64,000 nt of DNA from CBDFHF01 sp965247565 (GTDB lineage: Bacteria > Pseudomonadota > Gammaproteobacteria > Methylococcales > Methylomonadaceae), in assembly GCA_965247565.1 (NCBI GenBank), contig CBDFHF010000001.1:310001-374000 (forward strand), given 5' to 3'. The notes beneath the pieces are model-generated. The model was not told the origin of the DNA. It saw only the letters and a list, made by a program, of their open reading frames with translations, and made no database searches. Position 1 is the stretch's first letter; every line of letters starts with the position of its first letter. Positions 43,213 through 53,386 of the stretch are shown here, piece after piece. Both the position numbers and the translations under genes were made by a program.

Positions 43213-43550
43213 TTGAAACCCCAGCACAAATTTGGATTGCCGTTGCGCCTGTCGATATGAGACGCGGCCTAGATGGTTTGTCGAGCGTCGTTCAGCACAG
43301 CTTGGATCAAGCACCTTGCAGTGGTTCGGCATTCATTTTCCGTAACCGTGCTGGTAATCGGCTGAGACTGTTGCTGTGGGATGGTAATGGGGTTTGGTTA
43401 TGTCAACGCAGATTGCATCGCGGCAGTTTTGTGTGGCCCAGGGTCAACGATAAGACATTTGTGATTACCCAACGCCAGTGGGAGTGGTTAGTTGCCGGTG
43501 TCGACTGGCAGCGTTTGTCGGCGACTTGTCAGCCGGACTGGCAAGTGTAA
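43200..43550 (+). CDS. tnpB: IS66 TnpB (copy 2)
   Basis: Translation is identical to the copy at 6358-6708 (VDMRRGLDGL signature). Confidence 0.92.
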   Translation: MPGLIETPAQIWIAVAPVDMRRGLDGLSSVVQHSLDQAPCSGSAFIFRNRAGNRLRLLLWDGNGVWLCQRRLHRGSFVWPRVNDKTFVITQRQWEWLVAGVDWQRLSATCQPDWQV

Positions 43551-43647
43551 AAACGGTTTTAAAGTGGCTGATAAATAACAAGAAAAACAGTCATAAAACC
43601 TAACAAAATCAAGGCTTACACGGTGATTTTATGGTATAGTTTTCACC

Positions 43648-45288
43648 ATGAAATCACTGACTGAACTCGATCAATTAAACCTGGATCCTGCTACCAAAAA
43701 CCAAGTAGCGGCACTGATTCAGGCGCTTGTTGACCAAGCCTCTCAGGATGCCAAAACAGTGATTGCGGAGCAACAAGCCACCATCACGGCCAACGAAAAA
43801 GCCATTCTCTACAAAGACACCAAAATCACCTCGCTCACCTATGAGCTGGCCTATTACAAACGCATCCGCTACAGCACCAAAAGTGAAACCCTGACCGCTC
43901 TGCAACGGGATGTCTTTGAAGAAACCTGGAATACGGATATGTCGGCAATTGAAGCCGAAGTCGAACTATTGCAGGATAATCAACCGTGCGAAACGGTGGC
44001 TAGATCCAAACGCCTGCGTGCTGGCCGTCAGCCGTTACCCGCCCACCTGCCGCGCATCGATCATTATCACCAGTTGGAATCTTGCGCCTGTGGGCAATGT
44101 GGACGAGATTTGGTCAAAATTCGCGACGATGTGACTGAGCAACTGGACGTGGAACCGGCCAAGTTCTTTGTCCACCGGCACATCCGGCCACAATACGCCT
44201 GCCGGACTTGTGAAACCATCACTGCCGAGCCCATTCCACCGGCCATCATTGACGGCGGTATGGCCGCCATCGGTTTGCTGGTTTGGGTACTCATCAGCAA
44301 ATATCTGGATCACTTGCCGCTGTACCGACTGGAACAAATCGCTGCCCGTAGCAGTGTTTCCCTATCTCGATCCACGCTGGCCGATTGGGTGGGGCGTCTG
44401 GGGGTGGAACTACAGCCTCTGGTGGATCGCCTGCACTGGTATCTGTTACAACGACCTTGCGTGTTAGCCGATGAAACCCCGGTACCGCAGTTGGATCCCG
44501 GCAAAGGTAAAACGAAGAAGGCTTATCTATGGGCGTATCGCAGTAACGATCTGCAACCTGGGCCTAAGATCATTGTCTTTGACTACCAAGCCGGTCGCAG
44601 TGGCCGACATGCCGAACAGTTTCTACAAGACTGGCAAGGTCATCTAATGGTTGATGGCTACGGAGGATACAAAGCCTTGTTTGCTGCAGCTCGGGCGCAT
44701 CCAGCCACACAATCTTTATTGTCGTCCTGCATTGAGTTAGCGTGCTGGACCCATGCGCGCCGCAAATTCTTTGACCTCTTTCAAGCTAATCAAAGTCCGG
44801 TTGCCAAAGAAGCCTTGCAGCGCATTGCCGAGTTGTATGAGATTGAAGCCGAAGGCCGGGAGATGAGTATCGATGGCCGGAAAAACCTGCGTGCTGAAAA
44901 AAGCCAACCACGCTTAACCGAACTGCATGATTGGCTGCAGCAAACCCGTTTGCGCACGGCACCTGGCAGCGCTTTGATGAAAGCGATCGAATACAGCCTG
45001 AAACGCTGGTCGGCACTGATCCGCTATGCCGAAACCGGTGATCTACCCATAGATAACAACAGTACCGAGAACTGTATTAGGCCGATTGCGCTAGGCAGAC
45101 GCAACTGGCTCTTTGCCGGATCAGAACGAGCGGGCCAGCGCGCTGCCGCAATTCAATCCTTACTAGGCACCGCCAAATTAAATGGGCTTGATCCCGCTGC
45201 CTGGCTAAAAGATACTCTAGAAAAACTCCCTATCTGGCCCAACAGCCGCATCGATGAATTACTGCCTTTTGGTACAAAATCAGAATAA
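43648..45288 (+). CDS. tnpC: IS66 TnpC transposase (copy 2)
   Basis: Translation is identical to the 546-residue transposase at 6806-8446; the DDE residues and zinc finger are all kept. Confidence 0.95.
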   Translation: MKSLTELDQLNLDPATKNQVAALIQALVDQASQDAKTVIAEQQATITANEKAILYKDTKITSLTYELAYYKRIRYSTKSETLTALQRDVFEETWNTDMSAIEAEVELLQDNQPCETVARSKRLRAGRQPLPAHLPRIDHYHQLESCACGQCGRDLVKIRDDVTEQLDVEPAKFFVHRHIRPQYACRTCETITAEPIPPAIIDGGMAAIGLLVWVLISKYLDHLPLYRLEQIAARSSVSLSRSTLADWVGRLGVELQPLVDRLHWYLLQRPCVLADETPVPQLDPGKGKTKKAYLWAYRSNDLQPGPKIIVFDYQAGRSGRHAEQFLQDWQGHLMVDGYGGYKALFAAARAHPATQSLLSSCIELACWTHARRKFFDLFQANQSPVAKEALQRIAELYEIEAEGREMSIDGRKNLRAEKSQPRLTELHDWLQQTRLRTAPGSALMKAIEYSLKRWSALIRYAETGDLPIDNNSTENCIRPIALGRRNWLFAGSERAGQRAAAIQSLLGTAKLNGLDPAAWLKDTLEKLPIWPNSRIDELLPFGTKSE

Positions 45289-45334
45289 ATTGATTTTGGC
45301 AATTTCTAAGATAGTGGTCGGGCTGATCGAATAC

Positions 45335-45430
45335 AGTGTAGTGGGTTGCGTCCTGACCGGAAATATACAATGCATCATTTTTAATCGCTAATGCTTTTAT
45401 AGTCCCCTCAAGAAAGGTATGCCATAAATA
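45335..45430 (-). pseudogene. Beta-propeller gene, middle fragment
   Basis: The minus frame reads WHTFLEGTIKALAIKNDALY and ISGQDATHY. It joins in frame to GNYL at 47195 when the IS5-type element and one TAAATA repeat are removed. The WHTF motif repeats the SYLWHTF of the upstream piece, as expected for propeller blades. Confidence 0.65.
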
Positions 45431-47194
45431 GAGCCTACTCAGTAATTATATCCTATTGATATATATAGGATATTTTGATTTTTTTGGTATAATAGTGCAC
45501 GAAAATTGAGCCATCATCCCCAAAAAGTGTGCACTTATGATTCGAACTACCAGCTCAAAACAACTGACCATAGCCGAATTCGATTGGCCGTTTGATACGG
45601 CGCTGGATAAACACAATCGCTGGGTCAAATTAAGCGCCTGCATTCCCTGGGATGCGCTGGCGGAATTTTACTACCAAGGTTTTGCGGCGGATCGCGGTCG
45701 ACCGATGAAAGAGGCCCGGTTGGTCATTGGCGCTGTGATCATCAAGCACAAGTTGTGTTTGTCGGATGTCGAAACCGTCCAGCAAATCCAGGAAAACCCG
45801 TACCTGCAGTTCTTTGTCGGACTGCCGGGTTACCAAACCACCGAGCCATTTGCCGCGTCCCTGTTCGTTGAAATCCGCAAGCGCATGGGCGAAGCCGTGT
45901 TTGAAGGCTTCCACCGCGCCATTATCGCGGCCCACGAGGGCCAGAAGTCGGTCACCGCCCGAGCCACCGGCACCGCCCGCAACGTCCACCGCATCCCAAG
46001 CCAGCGTCGAGTCTGTGCTGGACTCCAGTCAGGCTCGCTCGTCAATCACTTCACCAGAGGCCACTGCGCCGCCCGCGGCTCCCGAGTCCAGCACCACAGC
46101 AACCGATACCCCGACTCATCAAGGCCAATTGATCGTAGACGCCACCGTGGTGGAACAAGCCATTCGCTTCCCCACTGACCTTAGCTTGCTCAATGAAGCC
46201 CGTGAATTCAGTGAAAAGATCATCGACGCCCTGTGCAAGGATCTGAACGTTAACCCCAAGCCGCGCACCTATCGCCGGAAAGCCCGCTCGGCCTATCTTG
46301 CTGTTGCCAAGCAAAAACGTCCGGTCGCAAAAGTCTTGCGTCGTGGCCTGAAACAGCAATTGCAGTATCTGCGCCGTAACCTCGGACACATTGAGCGGCT
46401 GTTGGCACCAATTCCGCACGGTTCGCCCCTGCCATTACCGCGCTGGCTGCTGTATCGCTACTGGGTGATTCAGCACCTGTACCAACAACAACGGCACATG
46501 CACCAAAGCCATACCCGCCGATGCGACCACCGCATCGTCAGCATCAGTCAGCCCTACGTGCGCCCGATCGTGCGCGGCAAGCTCAACAAAGCGGTCGAGT
46601 TCGGCGCCAAACTCAGCGTCAGCCTGACCGGTGACGGTCTGGCCCACGTCGACCAGTTGCGCTGGGAGGCCTTTCACGAAGGCCAGGACCTGGTGACTCA
46701 AGTCGACGCCTATCGGACGCGTTACGGCCATTACCCGGAAAAAGTGCTGGCAGATCCTCTCTACGGCACCCGCAGCAACCGCGACTACCTCAAGCAACGC
46801 GGCATCCACTTTGCCGGCAAGCCGCTGGGGCGGCCGAAACAAAACACCGAGGACAACCGAGCGCAGCTGAAACAAGCCAAGGCACAGCGTCGGCAGGATT
46901 ACCTGCGCCGCATCCCCATCGAAGGCAAATTCGGCCAGGGCAAGCGCAGCTATCAGCTCAACGACATCCGTGCCAAGCGGGCTAACACTGCCTTCGCCTG
47001 GATCAACAGCATCTTCCTGGTCATGAACCTGCTGATCCTGGAAAGGATCTTTTTTGCCCCGAGGAAAAGCTGCCTTGCAGCGCTGATGACAGCCGTAAAA
47101 TTTGCTTGGCAACGAGGAGGCTTAAATCCGGGCGATTTTCTCAGACCGACTAACAGGATTGCTTGTTGGGCTTCGTGATTTACTGAGCAGACTC
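45431..47194 (+). mobile_element. IS5/IS1182-type insertion sequence (1764 bp)
   Basis: The inverted ends GAGCCTACTCAGTAA and GAGTCTGCTCAGTAA (right end, reverse complement) match at 13 of 15 positions. A 6-bp direct repeat TAAATA flanks it (45425-45430, 47195-47200). It contains one transposase gene with a frameshift. Confidence 0.82.
45537..47178 (+). pseudogene. IS5/IS1182-type transposase, split by a +/-1 shift in its linker
   Basis: The first frame (MIRTTSSKQLTIAEFDWPFD to VFEGFHRAIIAAHEG) holds the N-terminal DUF772-like domain with PMKEARLVIGAVIIKHKL. The second frame (from about 45930) holds a Pro/Ser/Thr linker, GQLIVDATVVEQAIRFPTD (first aspartate), KVLADPLYGTRSNRDYLKQRG (second aspartate) and IPIEGKFGQGKRSYQLNDIRAK (glutamate). 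The two frames overlap across a low-complexity linker of about 70 residues, so the shift lies there. No A-rich slippery site is evident, so mutation is more likely than programmed shifting. Confidence 0.75.
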
Positions 47195-47639
47195 TAAATA
47201 GTTCCCATCGCTAGCATTTAAACCGAGAGTAACGCCTTCCTGAAAACTTGCTGTATTAAAAGGGGTAGTGGGTTGTGCGCCATTCGCGCCCAGCCAGGGC
47301 GACTCGGCATAGCCAGTGATCGCCAATGTGCCAGTGCTTGTCAATGCGATGTCAGCGATGGCGTCAAAGTCGGCTGAGCCATAATACCCATGCCATTGAT
47401 AAAGCCCAGTATCTGAAAACTTTGTGACATAGATGTCTTCAGAACCGTGAAACGGTAACAACGGGCTTTCACCGGCAGGACCAAGGCGAGCTGCATTGAC
47501 ATTGGTGGCAATAAACACGTCGTGATCACTGGCTGCAACCCTAACCTTAGATGCAGGGGCGAGACTCGCATCATGGAAGGTATGCCAGAGATAGGAACCA
47601 TCTGTTTTCAATTTCAGTAGAAATATATCCGCTACCGAT
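47195..47639 (-). pseudogene. Beta-propeller (SBBP-type) gene, upstream fragment
   Basis: The minus frame enters from the IS3 copy as SVADIFLLKLKTDGSYLWHTF. It continues through DIYVTKFSDTGLYQWHGYYGS and IADIALTSTGTLAITGYAESPWLG to NASDGNYL at the IS5-type element. D-I-(F/Y)-(L/V)-x-K...G-x-Y-x-W-H is the SBBP blade signature of secreted propeller proteins. The N-terminal signal and earlier blades are gone. Confidence 0.75.
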
Positions 47640-47669
47640 TGTAATGGTCAACAAAAACAGGACACTTTT

Positions 47670-48514
47670 TCAGGCAACCTTGCTATAAAATTCTCGTTCA
47701 AATTCCAATGGGGTTTTATAGCCTAATATTGAATGTGATCGTCTGCCGTTATAAAAAGCAAAGTAATCAATAATACTTAACTTTGCCGCTTCTTTAGTTC
47801 TAAATTTTTCGTAATTTAATTGTTCATATTTCAAGCTCCGGAACACGCGTTCTGTTGGACTGTTATACCCAAGGGGCAGACCCTCCCAGCAGTTACCTCT
47901 ACGACTCATACTTTGCTGCATCTTCATTATCTTCAGATGCCGACGGTATTCAGTACTGGCATATTGGCTGCCTCGATCTGAATGGTGGAGCAATCCTGGG
48001 TCCGGCTTCCTTCGCCCTTGTGCCCTATGGGTAAAAATGCCATTTGCAACGCTTGGACACACAACGACGTGCGCATGTGGTCGTCAATCGCCCAGCCCAC
48101 GACTTGCCTGGAAAATAAATCCACAACGACAGCAACATATAGCCAACCTTCGAGGGTCCAAACGTAGGTGATATCCGTCGTCCACACTTGGTTGGGGTTC
48201 GCCACATTAAACTGCCTATCTAGCAAATTCGGTGAAATTGCATCGTTATGATTACTGTCAGTCGTGACCTTGAAACGTTTTGGATAGCGTGCTTTTAAGT
48301 TCAATTTGGCCATTAATCGGCGGGCTTTATCGCGGCCAACGGGCAAATCTGCTTTTTTCAATGCATCCGAGAGTCGCCTGGAACCATAGGTGCACTTTGA
48401 TGCTTCGAAAATTTTCACCGTCTGCTGCTCCAGCTTTTGCCGCTTTGTGAGCTTATCCGTGTCTTCAGGTTGCTTAACCCAAGCATAGTAAGCACTGGTA
48501 CTGACTAACATCAC
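47670..48514 (-). pseudogene. IS3 OrfB broken by short insertions (copy B)
   Basis: Same two frames and same breaks as the copy at 2086-2930; translations of both parts are identical. Confidence 0.85.
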
Positions 48515-48608
48515 TTTGCATAATACGGTTATTGGATAGGTCTTCTGTTGCGCTTGGATAAATCCGTACTTTATCCGAGTTCTTTCGCAAAGAAGACCGC
48601 GGCCTTTT

Positions 48609-48899
48609 TTACTTGTGCCCTATGGGTATAATATCGCGCTCCATGCGTAACTGTTCAATTTCCTTACGCAGCCTGGTTAGTTCACTTTGTTCCGCAAGAT
48701 TTAATGACTGACTTTTTCCGGCAGCAACGCTTGTCGGTTTTCGCTCAGCCTTGACCCAGCGACCTAATGCACTTAGTGACACTCCCAAGCTATCGGCTGC
48801 CTGCTGATGCGTATAGCCTTTCTCAAGTACCAATTTAGCGGCATCCTGTTTAAACTCTAATGTGAATTTTGGTTTTTTCGCTTTCTCTGAATTGCTCAT
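48609..48899 (-). CDS. IS3 OrfA (copy B)
   Basis: Translation is identical to copy A, including the foreign PIGHK ending encoded by micro-insertion 1. Confidence 0.85.
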   Translation of the reverse strand: MSNSEKAKKPKFTLEFKQDAAKLVLEKGYTHQQAADSLGVSLSALGRWVKAERKPTSVAAGKSQSLNLAEQSELTRLRKEIEQLRMERDIIPIGHK

Positions 48900-48964
48900 T
48901 TTTCTACCCCTAATGACATTATAAATCTGCCTTTAGAAGTGTCCGGTTTTATTAAACCATTACA

Positions 48965-49159
48965 CAAAAAGCTGGAGTCCTGTTGGAGGTCTTTCCCTTG
49001 CGCTAACAGGTCAGCAACAAACCGCAGCGGATACAGCAGGATGAAATGCCAAACAACCCCAAAGGTCACCACTGACAACAAGCCTTTTCGAGTCGCAAAG
49101 TCGCGTTTGAGTTCAAACTGGCTGATGAGCAAGACTTGTTTGAAAAAACGAGGTGGCAT
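48965..49159 (-). pseudogene. Membrane-protein N-terminal fragment (ABC-2 permease-like)
   Basis: The frame starts MPPRFFKQVLLISQFELKRDFATRKGL and contains one hydrophobic helix (LLSVVTFGVVWHFILLYPLRFVADLL) before running into IS3 copy B. The pattern of a soluble helix with R-D followed by a membrane helix resembles ABC-2 permease starts. Only about 65 residues remain, so the assignment is tentative. Confidence 0.4.
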
Positions 49160-49260
49160 TGATTTACCTTATCCGTAGAGTGCTGTCTACCTTAACACTA
49201 AAGCCAAAATAATTAAAAAGCCACTTTTCCTGTCTCAGCCGATCTTTCAAAAATGGTTGA

Positions 49261-49280
49261 TATGAGCCAATGTCCGCAAT
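49261..49280 (+). repeat. 20-bp inverted repeat, left arm
   Basis: TATGAGCCAATGTCCGCAAT occurs here and, inverted, at 54891-54910. The two arms enclose the VapBC pair, an integrase fragment, IS3 copy C and BrnTA. The match stops abruptly on both sides. Confidence 0.6.
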
Positions 49281-49371
49281 GTAGAAATATGATATATTAT
49301 TGTTATTGATGAATAATATTTTATGTTTGTGATATTACTTTCGATTTATCGAAATGACAATTATAAGCAGA

Positions 49372-49454
49372 TCAAGGATGGTAATCTTTCAATAGTAAAA
49401 TTTGCCGATACCCTTTTGCTTTACGGTAATAGGTTTCGTCTGCAGTGATTAGGG
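49372..49454 (-). pseudogene. VapC-type PIN toxin, C-terminal piece cut off by ISAs1
   Basis: The minus frame reads ITADETYYRKAKGYRQIL and LLKDYHP before a stop at 49372. When ISAs1 and one 10-bp repeat are removed it joins ITLIT of the upstream piece in frame, giving a complete 141-residue PIN protein. The D in TADETYYRKA is the last acidic metal ligand, so it is separated from the rest. Confidence 0.82.
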
Positions 49455-49468
49455 CAGGGCAATCGCGC

Positions 49469-50601
49469 TTAAATTCCGCCGATGACACGAAGTAAATAAT
49501 CATTATCCCACCCGGCCTTTAGTCGCTTGATCTTGACGCCGACCTTAGAGGTTTTTTCAGCCTTGATCAGATTCAGGGCAATATGCCGGATAACAGCCAA
49601 GTTAGCGGCGCCATATCCTTTACGGGTTCGATTGCTATCTTCATTAAAGGCGACATCAAGTACCCAGTGAAGATTGTTTTCGATCGACCAGTGCGCGCGC
49701 ACCACACGCTCCAATCGCTTCGGATCATTGGCATCCAGACTGCTGATAAAATAGCGTGTTTCTTCAGTCGCCTTGTTATCTATTTCTCTTTTGGCCGTTA
49801 CCGCGATAATGCTTTGTAAACCTTGCCAGTCGTGGCGTTCCTGTAGCCAAGCGATATCCGCAGTCGCACGGATGCTGCGTGTCTCGATTCGACCATGCCC
49901 GCCGTCATAGCTGACCGAAGCCACCGTCGGCGCTAACGATGAAGTAAAAAAAGTGTTCACGTCGTCATGTAAATTACCTTGATTGCCTTTCAGGCTAAAC
50001 ACATAATCGCCGCCTTGCTGTTGAATCTGCCGGGCTATTTTCTTTTACCCAAAGGGCACAAGTGGCACCCCATTGCGTCGATAGTCACCACAGCGCCGGC
50101 AATATCAAGTCGTGACTGCAGTTTGGGGATAGCGGTGATTTCATTCGATTTACCATCGACTTTCACCTGCCCTAAAACCAGGTTGTTTTGTTGTGCCCAA
50201 GCACTGACCATGTAGATCGCTGCTTTTTTAGAGGCTTTGTCCAAGCTGCGTCTTAAGCACTTGCCATCGATGGCAATCACTTCGCCTTCGGTGAGCGTGG
50301 CTAAACCAGCAACCCAACGGGAAAAACAAGCACTAAAGTGGTCGGTGTCAATGGCCGCATAAACTTCACCGAAGGTGTCGTGCGAAGGTATGCCATGCTC
50401 TAAACCCAGCAATTCAGTGAACCATTCTTCTTTGGCTAGCCCAAATTCTTCGACTGCACCCCAGTTATCGGCACCGCAAATAATGGCGCAGAGGCTGATA
50501 AAGAAAATATCTTGCAGCTGATGCTTTTTTTGCCGGTTAACCCGGGGGTCTTGTATACTCGAAAAGTGATAGATAATCGAAGGCGTGGGGCTGGCTGTCA
50601 T
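49469..50601 (-). pseudogene. ISAs1 transposase interrupted by the 17-bp micro-insertion
   Basis: The N-terminal frame (MTASPTPSIIYHFSSIQDPR; DIFFISLCAIICGADNWGAVEEFG; IAIDGKCLRRSLDKAS with the first aspartate; VTIDAMGCH) breaks at 50046-50062. The C-terminal frame resumes at QIQQQGGDYVFSLKGNQGNLHDDV and contains WSIENNLHWVLDVAFNEDSNR with the catalytic glutamate. Deleting the 17 bases gives DAMGCQKKIARQIQQQGGDYVF and a 371-residue protein, the normal ISAs1 length. Confidence 0.88.
50046..50062 (+). repeat. Micro-insertion (17 bp) in the ISAs1 transposase
   Basis: TACCCAAAGGGCACAAG on the + strand, antisense to the gene. It differs from the IS3 insertions by one base in the centre (AAA for ATA). 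Its exact removal restores the ISAs1 family sequence. Confidence 0.85.
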
Positions 50602-50674
50602 TGAAAATCAAAATGATAGCTTTATTACCTCATCTAATTTCTGTTTTCAAGCACTTTTAAGCGCGATTGCCCTG

Positions 50675-51027
50675 GTGATTAGGGTGATATCAGTTGCCTG
50701 GAGGGCAACTGCGTGGTAGAGAGTATCGAATAAATGATGATTTAATTCAACACTAAGTCGAATCGCTGTTTGATAGGTCTCCGGTTGTTCGCTTAAGTCC
50801 ATTTCTAAATCATTTACAGCAACAAATATATCACCGACGTAATCAGGTTCCAATCGGGTTATTACCGCCATCACTTCCGCAATAAAATGCGGTGGCTGGA
50901 TCATTGTCATATCGAATCGGGCGATCTGTTTAAATAAAGCCAGTGCCTTGTCGACATCGGCTTCATCTTCACGAAATGGAACCAGCCATTTGATGGCTAC
51001 GCTGGCATCTACGACTACACGACTCAT
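50675..51027 (-). pseudogene. VapC-type PIN toxin, N-terminal piece
   Basis: The frame starts MSRVVVDASVAIKWLVPFRED with the first PIN aspartate (VDAS), has Glu in PPHFIAEVMAVI and the third acid in HHLFDTLYHAVALQ. It reads into ISAs1 after ITLIT. PIN toxins are metal-dependent RNases. The displaced tail lies at 49372. The antitoxin gene upstream is intact and overlaps by 4 bases, so the insertion probably left an antitoxin without an active toxin. Confidence 0.88.
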
Positions 51028-51260
51028 GACCCACGAAGTTCATCACGTACTGTTTGTACGTCTTCTGAACTAACGGCTGGCATTTGTTGGCGCAAGGCTA
51101 GAATGGATTTACAAGCATCGCGGTGTCTTTGCTTACGTTCGGAGCGTTCGACCGCTTCGCGCATTAAATCGGCAATAATTGCGCTTTTGTTTTGGCCATG
51201 ATAGGCATTATTGAACGCTTCTTTAACCTCGTCTGGAACACTGAAATTGACGGTTGCCAT
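51024..51260 (-). CDS. Ribbon-helix-helix antitoxin of the broken VapC
   Basis: The 78-residue protein starts MATVNFSVPDEVKEAFNNAYHGQNKSAIIADLMREAVE, a ribbon-helix-helix fold, with a short C-terminal tail (LRQQMPAVSSEDVQTVRDEL) that would bind the toxin. It has CAGGAG upstream of the ATG and overlaps the toxin start by 4 bases (ATGA). Confidence 0.88.
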   Translation of the reverse strand: MATVNFSVPDEVKEAFNNAYHGQNKSAIIADLMREAVERSERKQRHRDACKSILALRQQMPAVSSEDVQTVRDELRGS

Positions 51261-51479
51261 TTAGGTCTCCTGGAATCATTGTTGAAATTATCAACAAATC
51301 ATCAGCTTTTGGCAATTAATTCGCAAGATGGATAAGAATTATTTAGGTATGGGGAAATGTTTTTCTTTGATTTGTTACTTCAGAGCATCCTTACTTGCAA
51401 TGTTCTCCATACCCGCCATTCAATTATTTATTTTTTTGCTTCGATGAATGTGATAATTCGGCCATTATGTGAAGTTTCC

Positions 51480-51558
51480 TTTTATGTCTAGTGCTGTTAT
51501 CGCGAGCGAGATGCAACCTGGCTTGGAAGCCTCTATCTCGCTCACGAGCTTTACATAA
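51480..51558. repeat. Nested inverted half-sites after an integrase
   Basis: Outer words ATTATGTGAAG (51464-51474) and CTTTACATAAT (51549-51559) are inverted with one mismatch. Inside lie TTATGTCTAG and an AGCGAGAT...ATCTCGCT hairpin. The TTATG-x-x-AAG half-site is shared with the relics at 904-960 and 1829-1942, suggesting binding sites of the same recombinase family. The remainder of the 51261-51463 gap holds no gene. Confidence 0.5.
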
Positions 51559-52091
51559 TTACAGCGATTTCAAGAACTGAAGCAAAGAGTCCGGAGCAGT
51601 ATAGCGAAGCGTTTTCATGCCGGGTTCCTGAAGTTTGGCGAGCGCTTTATCCTTCATGGCCAAATTGGCTTCGACATACTGGTAGGTCGTTTTCGGGCTT
51701 TCGTGCCCAACCACAGAGCGATCACACTGATGTCGACACCGGATTGCAATAAATGCATCGCCGTTGAATGCCGAATGCAGTGAGGCGAAGCATGACGCCC
51801 CAATAAGCTGTTGACGGTTGTGGACGCCTTGATGATCGCTAAGCTAAGCCGCTGAGTGACATTGTTTCTAGTCATCGCTTGACCATCGCGGTTGGGCAGC
51901 AACGTGGAGTTGTTTCCCATCGTTGGATTCAAGCGTAACCATGCCCGGATTTCCTTAACCGTCGATTTCCATAACGGCACCGCCCGCTGCTTTCGGCCTT
52001 TGCCATGCAAATGGACGCAAACTGCGCCGTCCAACACAACATCCGCTACCTTGACGTGGATGATTTCCGATACGCGCGCACCAGTGTTGTA
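51559..52091 (-). pseudogene. Tyrosine recombinase catalytic domain, truncated and frameshifted
   Basis: The minus frame enters from IS3 copy C as TYNTGARVSEIIHVKVADVV (catalytic Arg), continues with LHGKGRKQRAVPLWK (the beta-strand Lys) and HCIRHSTAMHLLQSG (H-x-x-R). A one-base loss at about 51705 shifts the frame; reading the other frame gives GHESPKTTYQYVEANLAMKD, with the catalytic Tyr, ending LQFLKSL. All four catalytic positions survive at the DNA level. The N-terminal half is lost. Confidence 0.82.
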
Positions 52092-52156
52092 TGTAATGGT
52101 TTAATAAAACCGGACACTTCTAAAGGCAGATTTATAATGTCATTAGGGGTAGAAAA

Positions 52157-52447
52157 ATGAGCAATTCAGAGAAAGCGAAAAAACCAAAATTCACATTAGA
52201 GTTTAAACAGGATGCCGCTAAATTGGTACTTGAGAAAGGCTATACGCATCAGCAGGCAGCCGATAGCTTGGGAGTGTCACTAAGTGCATTAGGTCGCTGG
52301 GTCAAGGCTGAGCGAAAACCGACAAGCGTTGCTGCCGGAAAAAGTCAGTCATTAAATCTTGCGGAACAAAGTGAACTAACCAGGCTGCGTAAGGAAATTG
52401 AACAGTTACGCATGGAGCGCGATATTATACCCATAGGGCACAAGTAA
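52157..52447 (+). CDS. IS3 OrfA (copy C)
   Basis: Translation is identical to copies A and B. The stop TAA at 52445 comes from the base following micro-insertion 1, directly ahead of the A6G run. Confidence 0.85.
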   Translation: MSNSEKAKKPKFTLEFKQDAAKLVLEKGYTHQQAADSLGVSLSALGRWVKAERKPTSVAAGKSQSLNLAEQSELTRLRKEIEQLRMERDIIPIGHK

Positions 52448-52541
52448 AAAAGGCCGCGGTCTTCTTTGCGAAAGAACTCGGATAAAGTACGGATTTATCC
52501 AAGCGCAACAGAAGACCTATCCAATAACCGTATTATGCAAA

Positions 52542-53386
52542 GTGATGTTAGTCAGTACCAGTGCTTACTATGCTTGGGTTAAGCAACCTGAAGACACGGA
52601 TAAGCTCACAAAGCGGCAAAAGCTGGAGCAGCAGACGGTGAAAATTTTCGAAGCATCAAAGTGCACCTATGGTTCCAGGCGACTCTCGGATGCATTGAAA
52701 AAAGCAGATTTGCCCGTTGGCCGCGATAAAGCCCGCCGATTAATGGCCAAATTGAACTTAAAAGCACGCTATCCAAAACGTTTCAAGGTCACGACTGACA
52801 GTAATCATAACGATGCAATTTCACCGAATTTGCTAGATAGGCAGTTTAATGTGGCGAACCCCAACCAAGTGTGGACGACGGATATCACCTACGTTTGGAC
52901 CCTCGAAGGTTGGCTATATGTTGCTGTCGTTGTGGATTTATTTTCCAGGCAAGTCGTGGGCTGGGCGATTGACGACCACATGCGCACGTCGTTGTGTGTC
53001 CAAGCGTTGCAAATGGCATTTTTACCCATAGGGCACAAGGGCGAAGGAAGCCGGACCCAGGATTGCTCCACCATTCAGATCGAGGCAGCCAATATGCCAG
53101 TACTGAATACCGTCGGCATCTGAAGATAATGAAGATGCAGCAAAGTATGAGTCGTAGAGGTAACTGCTGGGAGGGTCTGCCCCTTGGGTATAACAGTCCA
53201 ACAGAACGCGTGTTCCGGAGCTTGAAATATGAACAATTAAATTACGAAAAATTTAGAACTAAAGAAGCGGCAAAGTTAAGTATTATTGATTACTTTGCTT
53301 TTTATAACGGCAGACGATCACATTCAATATTAGGCTATAAAACCCCATTGGAATTTGAACGAGAATTTTATAGCAAGGTTGCCTGA
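52542..53386 (+). pseudogene. IS3 OrfB broken by short insertions (copy C)
   Basis: Same frames as the other copies: 52542-53123 for the N-terminal part and 52994-53386 for the C-terminal part, overlapping around the 17-bp insertion at 53023-53039. Confidence 0.85.

Larger units (their letters stand above)
42836..45334 (+). mobile_element. IS66-family insertion sequence, copy 2 (2499 bp)
   Basis: The same ends as copy 1, with an exact 8-bp target duplication AGTGTAGT at 42828-42835 and 45335-45342. It is inserted in the propeller-repeat gene. Confidence 0.96.
47640..48964 (-). mobile_element. IS3-family insertion sequence, copy B (1325 bp)
   Basis: It has the same ends as copy A and carries all three micro-insertions (47866-47883, 48017-48033, 48612-48628). 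The flanks CCGAT and CAAAA do not match and belong to different broken genes (a propeller gene and a membrane protein), so no target duplication exists. Confidence 0.88.
49455..50674 (-). mobile_element. ISAs1-family insertion sequence (1220 bp)
   Basis: The inverted ends share CAGGGCAATCGCGCTTAAA. An exact 10-bp target duplication, GTGATTAGGG, lies at 49445-49454 and 50675-50684, as typical of ISAs1. The single transposase gene is interrupted by a 17-bp micro-insertion. The element itself interrupts a VapC gene. Confidence 0.92.

Noticed and set aside
46435..47112. 225-codon minus-strand frame
   Set aside because: It is antisense to the IS5/IS1182-type transposase and contains no family motif.
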